From positions 124,001-188,000 of the forward strand of contig JADJJE010000001.1 of NCBI GenBank assembly GCA_016706685.1: a DNA stretch of 64,000 bases. The letters run 5' to 3'. The notes below the pieces were generated by a model. It had not been told where the DNA came from. It did no database searches and saw only the letters and a program-made list of their open reading frames with translations. Both the position numbers and the translations under genes were made by a program. This DNA is from Sandaracinaceae bacterium. Lineage in GTDB: Bacteria > Myxococcota_A > Polyangia > Polyangiales > Houyiibacteriaceae. Below, one piece after another: positions 52,628 through 61,656 of the stretch. The stretch's first letter is position 1. Every line of letters starts with the position of its first letter.

Positions 52628-53233
52628 GTGAGCGTCCTCTTCTGCCCGTTTTGTGAAGAGTCCTTCGAGGGCCTCACGCAGTGCCCCGAGCACGAGCTCG
52701 AGCTCGTGGCCTTCGACAAGCTGAAGAGCCGGCTCGACGAAGACGCGCAGCGCGAGCGCACCTCCGACGAGAAGCCCATCGACGCCCTGCACCCCGGCTA
52801 CATGCGCGGCCCGGTGGCGCTCGGCGCGGTGACCACGGCCGTGGGCTTCTTCCTGCCGTTCATCGAGTTCCAGCTCGGCGACCAGCTGGCCACCGCGTCG
52901 GCCTACTCGTTCGCGCTCGAGCGCGCGCTCAACCTGTGGACGCCGCTGGGCGTGGCCATCGCCCAGCTGGCCGTGCTGGCCACGCGCCGCACGCCGAGCG
53001 CCATGCAGAGCGCGCGGCTCACCATTCCGCTGCTCTCGTGCGTGGGGGGCGCGTCCATCGCCTACACAGCCCAGCGGGTGTTCGCGCAGGTGGACGCGCA
53101 GGGCAGCGCGGGCCACGCGGCCTCGGCCCAGCTGCTGGTGGGCGCCTTCATGATGATCGCGGGGCTCGCGTTCAGCGGCGTCAGCGGGCTGCGCTTCGGT
53201 TCCCCCGGGCGCGACAGCGCGGACACCGAGTAG
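52628..53233 (+). CDS. Zinc-ribbon membrane protein coupled to ABC ATPase
   Basis: The 201-residue product starts SVLFCPFCEESFEGLTQCPEHEL, a Cys4-like zinc ribbon, and then has about four hydrophobic segments (VALGAVTTAVGFFLPFIEFQL, LGVAIAQLAVLA, LTIPLLSCVGGASIAY, LLVGAFMMIAGLAFSGVSGL). It begins at GTG 52628 four bases after the ATPase stop, so the two are probably translated together. It does not look like a canonical ABC permease (too short, with too few helices). It may anchor or tether the ATPase, or it may be only co-located. Confidence 0.68.
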   Translation: MSVLFCPFCEESFEGLTQCPEHELELVAFDKLKSRLDEDAQRERTSDEKPIDALHPGYMRGPVALGAVTTAVGFFLPFIEFQLGDQLATASAYSFALERALNLWTPLGVAIAQLAVLATRRTPSAMQSARLTIPLLSCVGGASIAYTAQRVFAQVDAQGSAGHAASAQLLVGAFMMIAGLAFSGVSGLRFGSPGRDSADTE

Positions 53234-53248
53234 CTCGGGCGTCGGGCC

Positions 53249-53824
53249 TCAGGAAACCAGGTTGGTGCGGTCTTCCCCGCGCGGCCCCGTCACGGCGTGG
53301 CTCAGCGCGATGACCTCCACCAGCAGCGCGCGGTACACGTGGTCCAGCTCCTCCAGCTCCACGTCGCCCTCGGCCTGCTCGATGGCCTCCTCGACGTGGT
53401 GCTGCACGAACTCCAGCACCGCGGGCTGCCCCATCGCCACCACGTCGTCGCTGTCCAGCGCCTCGGTGGGGTCGTTGGCGCGCAGCTCCTCGTCCACGCT
53501 CAGGGTCTCGAGCGCCAGCTGCAGCGAGCGCTCGTCCACCTCTTCGAGCCGCGTGGGGAAGGCCTCGCGAAACGCCATGTACACGGTGATGACCAGGAAG
53601 TAGCCCAGCGACTGCACCAGCTCGTCGTGGCCATCGGCCAGCTGCTCGGCCAGCCAATCGCTCAGCGCGGGCTGCCGGCGGTCGAGCTCCGCGTAGCCGC
53701 GGTCCAGCACGCCCTGCAGGTCGTCCTCGTGCGCATCGAGCTGCGCCTCCACCAGCTGGACGAAGTGCTCGTCTACCACAGCGTGGCGCGGCACGGGCCG
53801 GAGGGCCGCTTTCCGAAGGAACAT
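53249..53824 (-). CDS. Hypothetical protein
   Basis: The 191-residue product is acidic and probably helical, with segments such as DDLQGVLDRGYAELDRRQ, HDELVQSLGYFLVITVYMAF (a hydrophobic patch that may be a membrane or packing helix) and LEELDHVYRALLVEVIALSH. No motif or family is recognised. It faces the zinc-ribbon gene with a 15-nt gap and is divergent from the SGNH hydrolase gene. The first ATG in the frame was used. Confidence 0.6.
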   Translation of the reverse strand: MFLRKAALRPVPRHAVVDEHFVQLVEAQLDAHEDDLQGVLDRGYAELDRRQPALSDWLAEQLADGHDELVQSLGYFLVITVYMAFREAFPTRLEEVDERSLQLALETLSVDEELRANDPTEALDSDDVVAMGQPAVLEFVQHHVEEAIEQAEGDVELEELDHVYRALLVEVIALSHAVTGPRGEDRTNLVS

Positions 53825-53892
53825 CTCGGCGATCTAGCAGGCCGGGCCCCCTTGACCACCAGACGCCGGGGCGGGTCGGACGAGGCCTTGCT

Positions 53893-55137
53893 ATGGTCCC
53901 CCTCATGCAGCAACCGCACCCGCCAATGGCCAGACTGCGCAGTGCGCGCGTGGGGGCGGCCGCCGCGCTCCTCTGTCTCCTGTTCCCCGGGTGCGCCGCC
54001 GACGGCCCGCCCGAGCCGTGGTTCGCCACATGGTCGAGCAGCATGGCCGAGGACGCACCCGGCCTGCAGGACCAGACCCTTCGACAGGTCGTTCGCATCA
54101 GCGCGGGCGGCGCTCAGGTGCGTGTGCGGCTCTCCCATGTGTTCGGCACCGAGGCCACGCGGGTCGGCGCCGCCAGCGTCGGCATCGCGCAAGAGGGCGC
54201 GGACATCGAGCCCGGCACGCTCCGCATGCTGACGTTCGGAGGGAGCCCCTCGGTCGTGCTCGAACCGGGTGAAGAGCTCGCGAGCGATCCCGTCGAGCTC
54301 TCCGTGCCTGCGGGCGCGGACCTCGCGGTGAGCCTCTACCTCGAAGCCGACTCGGGTGACGCCACGAGGCACCGCGCCGCGCAGCAGACGGCGTATATCG
54401 GAGACGGGGATCAAACGGCCGCCGACACGTTCGTGGTGGGGTCGACGAGCCGCTCGGCCGACTGGCTTACGGGCGTGGACGTGTTCGCGCCCGAGACGGA
54501 GCTCGTGATCGTCGCGTTCGGTGACTCCATCACGGAGGGGAGCGGGTCCACGACCGACCTCCACACCCGCTACCCGGACGTCCTCGCGCGGGAGCTCGCG
54601 GCGCGCGGCGTCGCCGGGGCGGTGGCCAACGCCGGCATCGGCGGCAACCGGCTGCTCAACGACGGCTTCTCCACCTTCGGGGCTGGGCCGAGCGGGCTGA
54701 GCCGCTTCGACCGTGACGTGCTCGCGCAGCCGCGGGTCACGCACGTGCTGCTGCTGGAAGGCGTGAACGACATCGGCATGGGCGGCACCCTCGGCCCCGT
54801 CGTCACCGCCGAGGAGATCATCGCCGGGTACGAGACCCTCATCCGCAGGGCGCACAGGCGCGACGTGCGCGTGGTCATCGGCACCATCCTGCCCTTCCGC
54901 GGTGCCGTCTTTCCGCGCTATTGGACCGCCGCCAACGAGGCCAAGCGGCAGGAGGTCAACGCCTGGATCCGGACCACCAACGCGCACGACGGCTTCGTCG
55001 ACTTCGACGCAGCCCTGCTCGACCCCGACGACCCCGAGCAGATGCTGCTGGAGCTGCACAGCGGCGACTTCCTCCACCCGAGCGACGCGGGCTACCAACT
55101 CATGGGCGAAGCGGCAGCGGACGTGTTCGCGCCGTAG
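53893..55137 (+). CDS. SGNH/GDSL-family hydrolase, secreted lipoprotein
   Basis: The 414-residue protein has a signal with lipobox (VGAAAALLCLLFPGC), then a family-specific N-terminal beta domain. The SGNH blocks follow in order: I, VAFGDSITEGSGS with nucleophile Ser212; II, AGIGGNRLL; III, LEGVNDIG; V, GDFLHPSDAGYQ with the Asp-His pair. This is a complete catalytic set, so it should be an esterase or lipase acting on extracellular esters, possibly polysaccharide acetyl groups. ATG 53893 is preferred because GAGG lies 7 nt upstream, although ATG 53926 fits a shorter signal better. Confidence 0.9.
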   Translation: MVPLMQQPHPPMARLRSARVGAAAALLCLLFPGCAADGPPEPWFATWSSSMAEDAPGLQDQTLRQVVRISAGGAQVRVRLSHVFGTEATRVGAASVGIAQEGADIEPGTLRMLTFGGSPSVVLEPGEELASDPVELSVPAGADLAVSLYLEADSGDATRHRAAQQTAYIGDGDQTAADTFVVGSTSRSADWLTGVDVFAPETELVIVAFGDSITEGSGSTTDLHTRYPDVLARELAARGVAGAVANAGIGGNRLLNDGFSTFGAGPSGLSRFDRDVLAQPRVTHVLLLEGVNDIGMGGTLGPVVTAEEIIAGYETLIRRAHRRDVRVVIGTILPFRGAVFPRYWTAANEAKRQEVNAWIRTTNAHDGFVDFDAALLDPDDPEQMLLELHSGDFLHPSDAGYQLMGEAAADVFAP

Positions 55138-55217
55138 GCAGGCGCGCCTTCGGTCGGTGACTCATCGACACGCGGTCAGCGTGGCGCGCGCTCCGCCACC
55201 TGGTACCTTGGGCGCTG

Positions 55218-55937
55218 ATGTCCGACGACGCGTCCACGGAAGAGGAGCCCCGCCCTGCCCCTCTCGAGGCGCCCCCGGACGAGCTGACCGCGCATCCCCC
55301 CGCCTCGCAGCGCGAGCGCCGCCTGGCCGTGGTGCTGGTCACGCTCACCACGCTGGTGGGCGGTGTGGGCACGGCCCTCTCGCCGTACCTGCTGGTGCAC
55401 CACCCCGCGTGGCTGGTCGCGCTCAGCCCCGACATGCGCCACATCGTGCTCAGCGCCACGTCGCTGGACCTCGAGACCATGCTGCTCATCTGCGTGCCGC
55501 GACGCGTCTTCGGTATGTACACCGCGTGGGCCCTGGGCGCGGCGTACGGCGCGGCGGCGCTCGGCTTCATCGAGGGGCGCTACCCCCGGGTGCTGCGGGC
55601 CGTGCGCTTCATCGAGCGCGTCTTCGTGCGCACCGGCCCGCTGCTGCTGGTGGTCTGGCCGTCGTACACGCTCAGCTCCATCGCGGGCGTGGTGCGCACG
55701 CCGTTCTGGCGCTTCCTGCTAGCCACCTGCTTCGGGCAGCTGTTCTACGTGCTGGCCAGCTACTACTTCGGCAACGAGATCTCCGAGCTCACCGACGCGT
55801 TCCTGATCTGGCTACGCGCGCACGTGCTCGAGACCACGGCGGTGTGTGTCGCGGCCGTGGCCCTGCAAGTGGTGCTGCGCATGCGGCGGAACGCGAAGAA
55901 GCGCGCCGCGGCGGTGCGCACCTCGGAGGTGGGGTAG
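55218..55937 (+). CDS. Hypothetical multi-pass membrane protein
   Basis: The 239-residue product has a charged N-terminus and several hydrophobic segments (LAVVLVTLTTLVGGVGTALS, WALGAAYGAAALGFIE, GPLLLVVWPSYTLSSIAGVV, ATCFGQLFYVLASYYFGNE, VCVAAVALQVVLRM). The central part is faintly like the VTT/DedA fold, which carries lipids, but the signature residues were not confirmed, so no function is assigned. It is followed after 6 nt by a small Cys-containing gene on the same strand. Confidence 0.62.
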   Translation: MSDDASTEEEPRPAPLEAPPDELTAHPPASQRERRLAVVLVTLTTLVGGVGTALSPYLLVHHPAWLVALSPDMRHIVLSATSLDLETMLLICVPRRVFGMYTAWALGAAYGAAALGFIEGRYPRVLRAVRFIERVFVRTGPLLLVVWPSYTLSSIAGVVRTPFWRFLLATCFGQLFYVLASYYFGNEISELTDAFLIWLRAHVLETTAVCVAAVALQVVLRMRRNAKKRAAAVRTSEVG

Positions 55938-55943
55938 GTTCGC

Positions 55944-56171
55944 ATGGCCATGGACGAGACCGAAGAGCGAGCCCGAGTACGCGCGGCCGTGGACGAGGCC
56001 AGCGAAGAAGTGGGCCTCGCCACGTGGTACCGGAGCAGCGTCATGCCGCTGATGAAACTTCCCGAGTCGCAGTTTCCAGAGTGCTGCGGAGGCGGATGCG
56101 AGCCCTGCGCCTCCACACTGACCGAGGTGGCCGTCCGAGCGCGCCGGAAGCTGGCTGGCCGCACGACCTGA
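55944..56171 (+). CDS. Small protein with CCGGGCEPC cysteine cluster
   Basis: The 75-residue product ends in a conserved-looking cluster PESQFPECCGGGCEPCASTLTE, preceded by an acidic helix (DETEERARVRAAVDEASEEVG). The CCxxGCxxC pattern is reminiscent of the short N-terminal oxidoreductase-like domain found in some bacterial and plant proteins, and of Fe-S or metal-binding sites. Its function is unknown. It closely follows the membrane-protein gene (6 nt) and lies just before the helicase terminator. The arrangement suggests a real small gene in an operon with the membrane protein. Confidence 0.6.
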   Translation: MAMDETEERARVRAAVDEASEEVGLATWYRSSVMPLMKLPESQFPECCGGGCEPCASTLTEVAVRARRKLAGRTT

Positions 56172-56182
56172 CCGGCCCAATG

Positions 56183-56205
56183 AAAAAGCGGCCCCGAAGG
56201 ACCGC
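56183..56205 (-). terminator. Intrinsic terminator of the DEAD-box helicase gene
   Basis: Read on the minus strand, GCGGTCC, a TTCG tetraloop, GGGCCGC and then five T residues form a textbook rho-independent terminator (one T-G wobble pair). It lies 30 nt past the helicase stop at 56236. The UUCG loop is especially stable. On the plus strand the structure lacks a T-run. Confidence 0.85.
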
Positions 56206-56235
56206 TCTCTCGAACTCACCCAGCGTCGCGTCGAC

Positions 56236-58029
56236 TCAGCCGACGACCTGGCGCTTGGGCTTCGGGGCAGCCTTCTGCGCGCCGGGGGGCGCCCAGCGGC
56301 GCACGCGCACCTGCGGGTCCCGGTTGTCGGGCTTGCTGGCGCTGCGCTCGAAGTGGTCGGCCACGGCGGCGTGAACGTCCACGGCGCTGCTGCGCTGCTG
56401 GACCCGGATCTCGCCGATGTCCTGGCTGGTCACGTCGCCCTTGCGGCACAGGATGGCGAGCAGGCGGCGCACGTCGGCGCCCTTCTCTTCACCCCAGCTC
56501 ACCTGGAACGTCACGAAGGCCTGGCCCTGGGCGCCCTGCCCTGTGGGCCGCTCGGTGCGCGGACGAGCAGGCGCCGACGGCGCGCTCACGCTGCTGACGG
56601 CCCGCTCACGAGCGGGGGCCGGGGCGCGATCCCGCATGGAGACACTGGCCACGGTGGGCCGCTGCGCGTTCGGGTCACGGTAGGGCTGCACGTCACGCGG
56701 CGCGCACGGCCCCGCGAAGTCCATGCGGGTGAGCAGCGCGGCCACCACGTCACGCGGCTCGCGCCCGTCCAGGAGCAGCTCGGCCAGGCGCTTGCGGCTG
56801 CTCAGCGTGGCGTCCTTCGCACCGCTCTGGTCGCGCTCGATGCTCTCGGCCACGGAGGCGAAGAGCCGGTTCTGCGCGGCGGCCAGCACGTCTTCGGCGG
56901 TGGGCACGTCCTGGAAGCGCGCCTTCACGCGCGCCGAGCGGAAGAGCATCTCGGCCCGAGCACGCGCGCGCGGCGGCACGAAGAGCACGTTGCGACCCTG
57001 ACGACCAGCGCGGCCGGTGCGCCCGCTGCGGTGCGTGTAGATGTCGGCGTTGGTGGGCGGGTCCACCTGGATGACCTGCGCGATGTCCTGCACGTCGAGG
57101 CCGCGCGCAGCCACGTCGGTGGCCACCAGCAGCTTGCACGAGCCGCTGCGGAAGAGGTCGAAGGTGCCGGTGCGCTCGCGCTGCGTCATGTCGCCATGCA
57201 GCGCGCGGGCCGGGAAGCCGTTGTCGCACAGCGCGCCCGCCAGGCCCTCGGTGTCGGCGCGCGTGCGCACGAAGATGAGCGTCTTGTCGTCTGGCGCGGC
57301 CAGCAGCGTGTTGATGATGGCGTCGAGCGCGCGGCCCGGCTGTACCCACATGCCGATGTGGTCGATGTCCGTGTTGGCGCTGCCGAGGCTGGTGCCCTCG
57401 ATCACCAGCGGGTCACGCTGCAGGCGCGCCGCCAGGCGCTGCACGGCGGGCGGGAACGTGGCCGACACCAAGTGCGTGGTGCGCTCGGCGGGCGCGTGGC
57501 CGAGGATGGCGTGAAGCTCCTCCTCGAAGTCCATGTCCAGCATCTGGTCGGCTTCGTCCAGCACCACGGCGCTCATGTTGGCGAGCGACAGGCCGCCATG
57601 GCGCAAGTGATCCAGCAGGCGGCCGGGCGTGCCCACCACCACGGCCGGCTCACCCGAGAGGCCACGGCGCTCCTCGAGCGGGTTGGTGCCGCCGGTCACG
57701 GCCACGACGCGCGCGTTCAGCGGCTCGTACAGCCAGGTGAGCTCGCGGCCCAGCTGCTGCGCCAGCTCACGCGTGGGCGCAATCACCAGCACGCAGGGAG
57801 AGGCCGAGCGGCCACCCGTGCGCTGATGAGCGGCCACCTGAGCGGCGACGGCGAGGCCGATGGCCACCGTCTTGCCCGAGCCGGTCTGAGAGGAGACACG
57901 CAGGTCGCGCCCGAGGGCGTCGGCGGCCACCACGGCAGCCTGCACGGAGGTCAGCGCCTCGAAGCCTTGCGCACGGAGAGTTTCGCCGAGCCCCATGGGG
58001 GCGGCGGAGAGGTCATTTTCTAGGGTCAT
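56236..58029 (-). CDS. DEAD-box RNA helicase with DbpA-like RNA-binding domain
   Basis: The 597-residue enzyme has all DEAD-box motifs: the Q-motif region MGLGETLRAQGFEALTSVQ, Walker A SQTGSGKT (47-54), PTRELAQQL, VVLDEADQMLD, SATFP, VATDVAARGLDV and HRSGRTGRAGRQG. After a Pro/Arg-rich linker comes a DbpA/DeaD-type RNA-binding domain (FVTFQVSWGEEKGADVRRLLAILCRKGDV, HAAVADHFERSASK). Such helicases act in ribosome assembly or mRNA turnover. ATG 58029 (MTLENDLSAAPMG) is chosen over an upstream ATG at 58116. An intrinsic terminator follows the gene. Confidence 0.93.
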   Translation of the reverse strand: MTLENDLSAAPMGLGETLRAQGFEALTSVQAAVVAADALGRDLRVSSQTGSGKTVAIGLAVAAQVAAHQRTGGRSASPCVLVIAPTRELAQQLGRELTWLYEPLNARVVAVTGGTNPLEERRGLSGEPAVVVGTPGRLLDHLRHGGLSLANMSAVVLDEADQMLDMDFEEELHAILGHAPAERTTHLVSATFPPAVQRLAARLQRDPLVIEGTSLGSANTDIDHIGMWVQPGRALDAIINTLLAAPDDKTLIFVRTRADTEGLAGALCDNGFPARALHGDMTQRERTGTFDLFRSGSCKLLVATDVAARGLDVQDIAQVIQVDPPTNADIYTHRSGRTGRAGRQGRNVLFVPPRARARAEMLFRSARVKARFQDVPTAEDVLAAAQNRLFASVAESIERDQSGAKDATLSSRKRLAELLLDGREPRDVVAALLTRMDFAGPCAPRDVQPYRDPNAQRPTVASVSMRDRAPAPARERAVSSVSAPSAPARPRTERPTGQGAQGQAFVTFQVSWGEEKGADVRRLLAILCRKGDVTSQDIGEIRVQQRSSAVDVHAAVADHFERSASKPDNRDPQVRVRRWAPPGAQKAAPKPKRQVVG

Positions 58030-58210
58030 TTTCCGGATCTCGTGGGCGCCATGTCGCAGGCAACCAAACGGCAGGCAGCCAACGAGAACGGCGAATGGGG
58101 GGCCGAGGTACGTCACAGCCAGAGGGCGTATGCGACGGGGGTCGGCGCTTTAGGCGCACCGACGCTCGGTCCGGCTATATGAGGGCAAACTGGCTCGGCG
58201 TCCAGTCCGC

Positions 58211-58888
58211 GTGTCTGTTAGGGTGCGCGCCGTGCCCATCGTCTTCACCCTCTCGGCCGGCGAACACCTACCCCAGCTGACGGAAACCTTCCGGCGCGAC
58301 GCCGCAGGAATGTCCCTCGATGCGCTGCGCGCGCACGTGCTGCGCATGGGCCACCACTTCATCGACGCGTCCGTTCAGGGCTTGGTCTTGGGGCTCATCA
58401 CGGACGGTGTGGGCGTCAGCTCCTTCACCGAGTCGCTCATGCGGGGCCTCGCCTCGCTGGTGGAGTCGGTGGGCAGCAAGCTGGTGGATCAGGTGCTCAA
58501 GAAAGCACCGCAAGCCGTGCTCATGGATGCGGGCCATTTCTTCGCTTCGCGCGTCACGCGGCTCCCCGGGCTCGAGCACCCCGTGATCGCCGTCCCCATG
58601 ACGCCCGACAACGAGGCCGCCATCGATCTGGCCATCCAGACCGTGGAGCGAGAGCCGCTGGTGCGCGCGATGGACGGCGTGGTCGATGACAGCCTGGATT
58701 ACCTGTTCGACGCCGCCTTCGCGGTCATCCCCGTGGGGCCGCTGATGCGTCGCGCGGTGGACGCTGGAGGGAGCGCAATCCGCTCGGGCGGCAAGAGCTC
58801 GTCGGCGCGGGCGATCCGCAAGGCCAGCGATGGCGAGCTAAAGGACCTGGCCGCGTTCCTGGTCCGCAGGCGCCAAGAAGCCCCGTAA
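58211..58888 (+). CDS. Hypothetical protein
   Basis: The 225-residue product has no recognised domain. It has a helical, moderately hydrophobic middle (SFTESLMRGLASLVESVGSKLVDQVLKKAP) and two hydrophobic stretches (VFDAAFAVIPVGPLM-like), but no clear signal peptide. GTG 58211 is the long start; GTG 58232 (MPIVFTLSAGEHLPQ) is an equally credible start without a strong ribosome site. It is followed by a 105-nt region with stacked palindromes upstream of the FadL operon. Confidence 0.6.
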   Translation: MSVRVRAVPIVFTLSAGEHLPQLTETFRRDAAGMSLDALRAHVLRMGHHFIDASVQGLVLGLITDGVGVSSFTESLMRGLASLVESVGSKLVDQVLKKAPQAVLMDAGHFFASRVTRLPGLEHPVIAVPMTPDNEAAIDLAIQTVEREPLVRAMDGVVDDSLDYLFDAAFAVIPVGPLMRRAVDAGGSAIRSGGKSSSARAIRKASDGELKDLAAFLVRRRQEAP

Positions 58889-58919
58889 TTCCGGGCTTGT
58901 CACCCCCGCACAAACTATT

Positions 58920-58975
58920 TGTCACTGCGTGACAGGGGTCGTCGTTTTCGTGTCCAAGTGGACATGACATCATGT
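58920..58975 (+). promoter_or_regulatory. Stacked palindromic operators upstream of the FadL operon
   Basis: Three perfect inverted repeats lie in about 55 nt: TGTCACTGCGTGACA (58920-58934), TGTCCAAGTGGACA (58951-58964) and ACATGACATCATGT (58962-58975), the last two overlapping by three bases. A direct copy of TTGTCAC occurs at 58897-58903 and again at 58919-58925. This density is typical of operators for a dimeric repressor, and the operon's last gene is a TetR-family regulator. Binding is inferred. No promoter hexamers were assigned with confidence. Confidence 0.6.
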
Positions 58976-58993
58976 TAGCGTCCCGCCACGCAC

Positions 58994-60310
58994 ATGACGT
59001 GGCCTCGCCTTCGCGTTTTGCTCCTCGCCTTGGTCCTCGCAGCGCCCTCGTGGGCGCCATCGGTCGCACACGCGACCCCGCAGGACCTCATGGGCTTCGG
59101 GGGGCGCACTCCTGGTTTGGGTATGACGGGGGCGTCCTATGCGGACAACTTCGAAGCTGCCTACGCCAACCCCGCCGGACTCGGCCGCAACGGGCGCATG
59201 GAGCTGATGCTCGGCGCCACCGGCGGTCTCTTCCGCCTGCAGCTGGATGGAGACCCGTACGACGTGGACGCGTCCCAGGGCATGACCATCGGGTTCCAGC
59301 TGCCGCTGCCGTTCGGCGGCCCGCTCGAGGACGTGCTCACGCTGGGGGCCGGGTTCTTCACGCCGTTCAACACCATCCTGCGAAACGACGTGCGCTTCGC
59401 CGAGGTGCCGCAGTGGACGGTCATCGACCGCGTGCAGGTCGTGGCGCTGCAGATCGCCTTCGGCATCGGGCTCGAGCGCTGGGTCCCGGGCCTGCGTCTC
59501 GGCGTGGGCATCTCCGGTCTGGCGCAGAACTCGGGCACGCTGGACGTGCTCCTGGACGAGACCAACCAATTCGTCTCGCTCACCGAGGTGCAGCTGCTGG
59601 CGGACTTCAGCCCCATCGCCGGCATCCAGTATTACCGCGACAACTTCGCGCTGGGCATCACGTACCGCTCGGAGCTGGTGTCGGCCATCAACCTGGACAT
59701 CGAGGTGCGCAACCTGCCCATCTCGCTGCCCACGCTGGGCATCGACGCCTACGCCCACTACGACCCGCACAACGTGGCGATAGAGGGCTCCTGGAAGCCC
59801 ACGCCGGAGCTCATGCTGGTGCTCAACCTCACTTGGCGGCACTGGTCGGCCTACCCCGGCCCAGCAGGCGCAACCACCGACCGCAGCAACTTCCCGCCGG
59901 CCATGAACTTCCGCGACACCGTCTCGCCGCGCGTGGGCATCGAGTACACCGCTCGCACGGAGCGGATGGCCCTCTCGGCGCGTGGTGGCTTCCTCTTCGA
60001 GCCCACGCCGGCCCCGCGCGCGGCCATGGCCGCCGTGCGTGACTTCAACGGCGACCCGCTGCTGGACATGGACGGCAACGTGGTCATGCAGCCGCAGCGC
60101 CGCATCGACAACAATCGCTTCATCGTCACGGCGGGCTTCGGCCTCGAGTGGCAGACGGCCCACGAGCCGGTGTTCCGCCTGGACGTCTTCGGCCAGGCTC
60201 AGGCGCTCCAGGGGCGCACGCACCGCGTGCCCGTGGCCGGCGCCACCAACAACATGATCACGCGTGGCTACATGCTGGTCTTCGGCGGAACGGCAGGCCT
60301 CGCATGGTGA
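58994..60310 (+). CDS. FadL/OmpP1-type outer-membrane transport protein
   Basis: The 438-residue product has a signal peptide (RLRVLLLALVLAAPSWAPSVAHA) and the FadL hatch-like start MGFGGRTPGLGMTGASYADNFEAAYANPAGLGR (with the NPAGL motif). Many amphipathic beta strands follow, ending TRGYMLVFGGTAGLAW (aromatic C-terminus). FadL-like proteins admit long-chain fatty acids or aromatics through the outer membrane. It is the first gene of a run of four coupled genes. The start has no good ribosome site, and palindromes lie just upstream. Confidence 0.88.
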   Translation: MTWPRLRVLLLALVLAAPSWAPSVAHATPQDLMGFGGRTPGLGMTGASYADNFEAAYANPAGLGRNGRMELMLGATGGLFRLQLDGDPYDVDASQGMTIGFQLPLPFGGPLEDVLTLGAGFFTPFNTILRNDVRFAEVPQWTVIDRVQVVALQIAFGIGLERWVPGLRLGVGISGLAQNSGTLDVLLDETNQFVSLTEVQLLADFSPIAGIQYYRDNFALGITYRSELVSAINLDIEVRNLPISLPTLGIDAYAHYDPHNVAIEGSWKPTPELMLVLNLTWRHWSAYPGPAGATTDRSNFPPAMNFRDTVSPRVGIEYTARTERMALSARGGFLFEPTPAPRAAMAAVRDFNGDPLLDMDGNVVMQPQRRIDNNRFIVTAGFGLEWQTAHEPVFRLDVFGQAQALQGRTHRVPVAGATNNMITRGYMLVFGGTAGLAW

Positions 60311-61656
60311 AGGGCATCCATCTCGCGGGCTGCGCGCTCGCCGTCCTGCTCCTGCTGGGCATCACCGGTCGCGCCAGCGCCACGCCGGGCGACACGCTCG
60401 GCTTCGGCACCCGCAACATCAACCTCGGCGGCGCGGTCACGGCCGACGTCGAGGACGTGGGCGCCAACTACTACAACCCGGCGGGAATCGTGCGCGGCCC
60501 GGGCCTGCGCCTCTCGGTCAGCTATGTGTCCGTGAGCTCGCTGCTGGAGATCAACGGCAACGACAGCGACGTGGAGCGCATGAGCGGGCTCACCATCGGC
60601 ATCGTCGCGCCGCTGCAAATCGGTGACTTCCGCTTCGGCTTCGGCCTGGGCGTGCACCTGCCCGACCAGCGCCTGAGCCGCACCCGCTCCACCATCCAGA
60701 CGCGCCCGCGCTGGGAGCGCTACGACACGCGGCCTCACAAGGTCTTCCTGTCCACCAACATCGCGTTCCGGCCCATCGATTGGCTGCTCATCGGCGTGGG
60801 CATCACGTTCCAGTCGCCCTCGGACCTCGAGCTGCTCATCGACGGCGACGCCGACCTCTTCCGTGTCACCAACACGCGCCTGCGCCACCAGTTCGGCGGT
60901 GACCTGACCAGCACGCGCTACCCGCAGGCCGGCGTGCAGTTCATCGCGTCGGAGGCCCTGTCGCTGGGCATCTCCTGGCGCGGCGCGCTCACGCTGCGCA
61001 ACCGGCTCTCCGCCACCGTGGAAGGCAACGTGGTCGTGGGCACCGTGCGCGCGCCGCTCGACTTCTCGCTCGTCAGCAACAGCGTCAGCACGTACATGCC
61101 GCAGCAGCTCACGTTGGGCGTCTCGGCCAACCCGGTCGAGCGCCTGCGCGTGAGCATGGACCTCACCTGGATGGACTGGTCCAAGCACCCCAGCCTCATC
61201 CCCTCGGAGCAGATCACCCTCGAGATCGACCTCTCGATGCTGCCCGTCATGCTGGACATCCCGGAGGAGATCGGTGGCCGCTCACCCATCCCCATGAACA
61301 TGCGCGACACGCTGGTGCCCCGCGTGGGCGTCGAGTTCGACGCCTACCAGAGCACCAGCACCCTGGTGCAGACGCGCTTCGGCTACGTCTACGAAGGCAC
61401 TCCGTTCCCCATCCAACGCGGCGCCACCAACTTCGTGGACTCCGACCGTCACACGTTCTCGCTCGGCGCGGGCGTGCGGTTCTCCGACCTGCGCCCCACC
61501 ATCCCCGGGCACTTGCAGCTGGACGCCTACTTCCAGTACGCCTACCTGCCCACCCGCAACCATCAGAAAGACAGCCTGGTCGACCCGGTGGGTGACTACA
61601 CCGCAGGTGGCCAACAGTGGGGCGCCGGTGTCAGCCTCGAGGTGGTGTTCGAATGA
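60304..61656 (+). CDS. Second FadL/OmpP1-type outer-membrane protein
   Basis: The 450-residue paralogue also begins with a signal peptide (GIHLAGCALAVLLLLGITGRASA) and the FadL start TPGDTLGFGTRNINLGGAV, then VGANYYNPAGI. Beta strands follow to a C-terminal GAGVSLEVVF. Its ATG at 60304 overlaps the stop of the first FadL gene by 7 nt. Two different FadL-like proteins in tandem suggest uptake of related hydrophobic substrates or a heteromeric arrangement. The aromatic C-terminal residue fits BAM-dependent insertion. Confidence 0.87.
   Translation: MVKGIHLAGCALAVLLLLGITGRASATPGDTLGFGTRNINLGGAVTADVEDVGANYYNPAGIVRGPGLRLSVSYVSVSSLLEINGNDSDVERMSGLTIGIVAPLQIGDFRFGFGLGVHLPDQRLSRTRSTIQTRPRWERYDTRPHKVFLSTNIAFRPIDWLLIGVGITFQSPSDLELLIDGDADLFRVTNTRLRHQFGGDLTSTRYPQAGVQFIASEALSLGISWRGALTLRNRLSATVEGNVVVGTVRAPLDFSLVSNSVSTYMPQQLTLGVSANPVERLRVSMDLTWMDWSKHPSLIPSEQITLEIDLSMLPVMLDIPEEIGGRSPIPMNMRDTLVPRVGVEFDAYQSTSTLVQTRFGYVYEGTPFPIQRGATNFVDSDRHTFSLGAGVRFSDLRPTIPGHLQLDAYFQYAYLPTRNHQKDSLVDPVGDYTAGGQQWGAGVSLEVVFE

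Noticed and set aside
54902..56374. 490-residue plus-strand frame overlapping the SGNH and membrane-protein genes
   Set aside because: Overlaps two better-supported genes and has shadow-like Ala/Arg/Pro composition.
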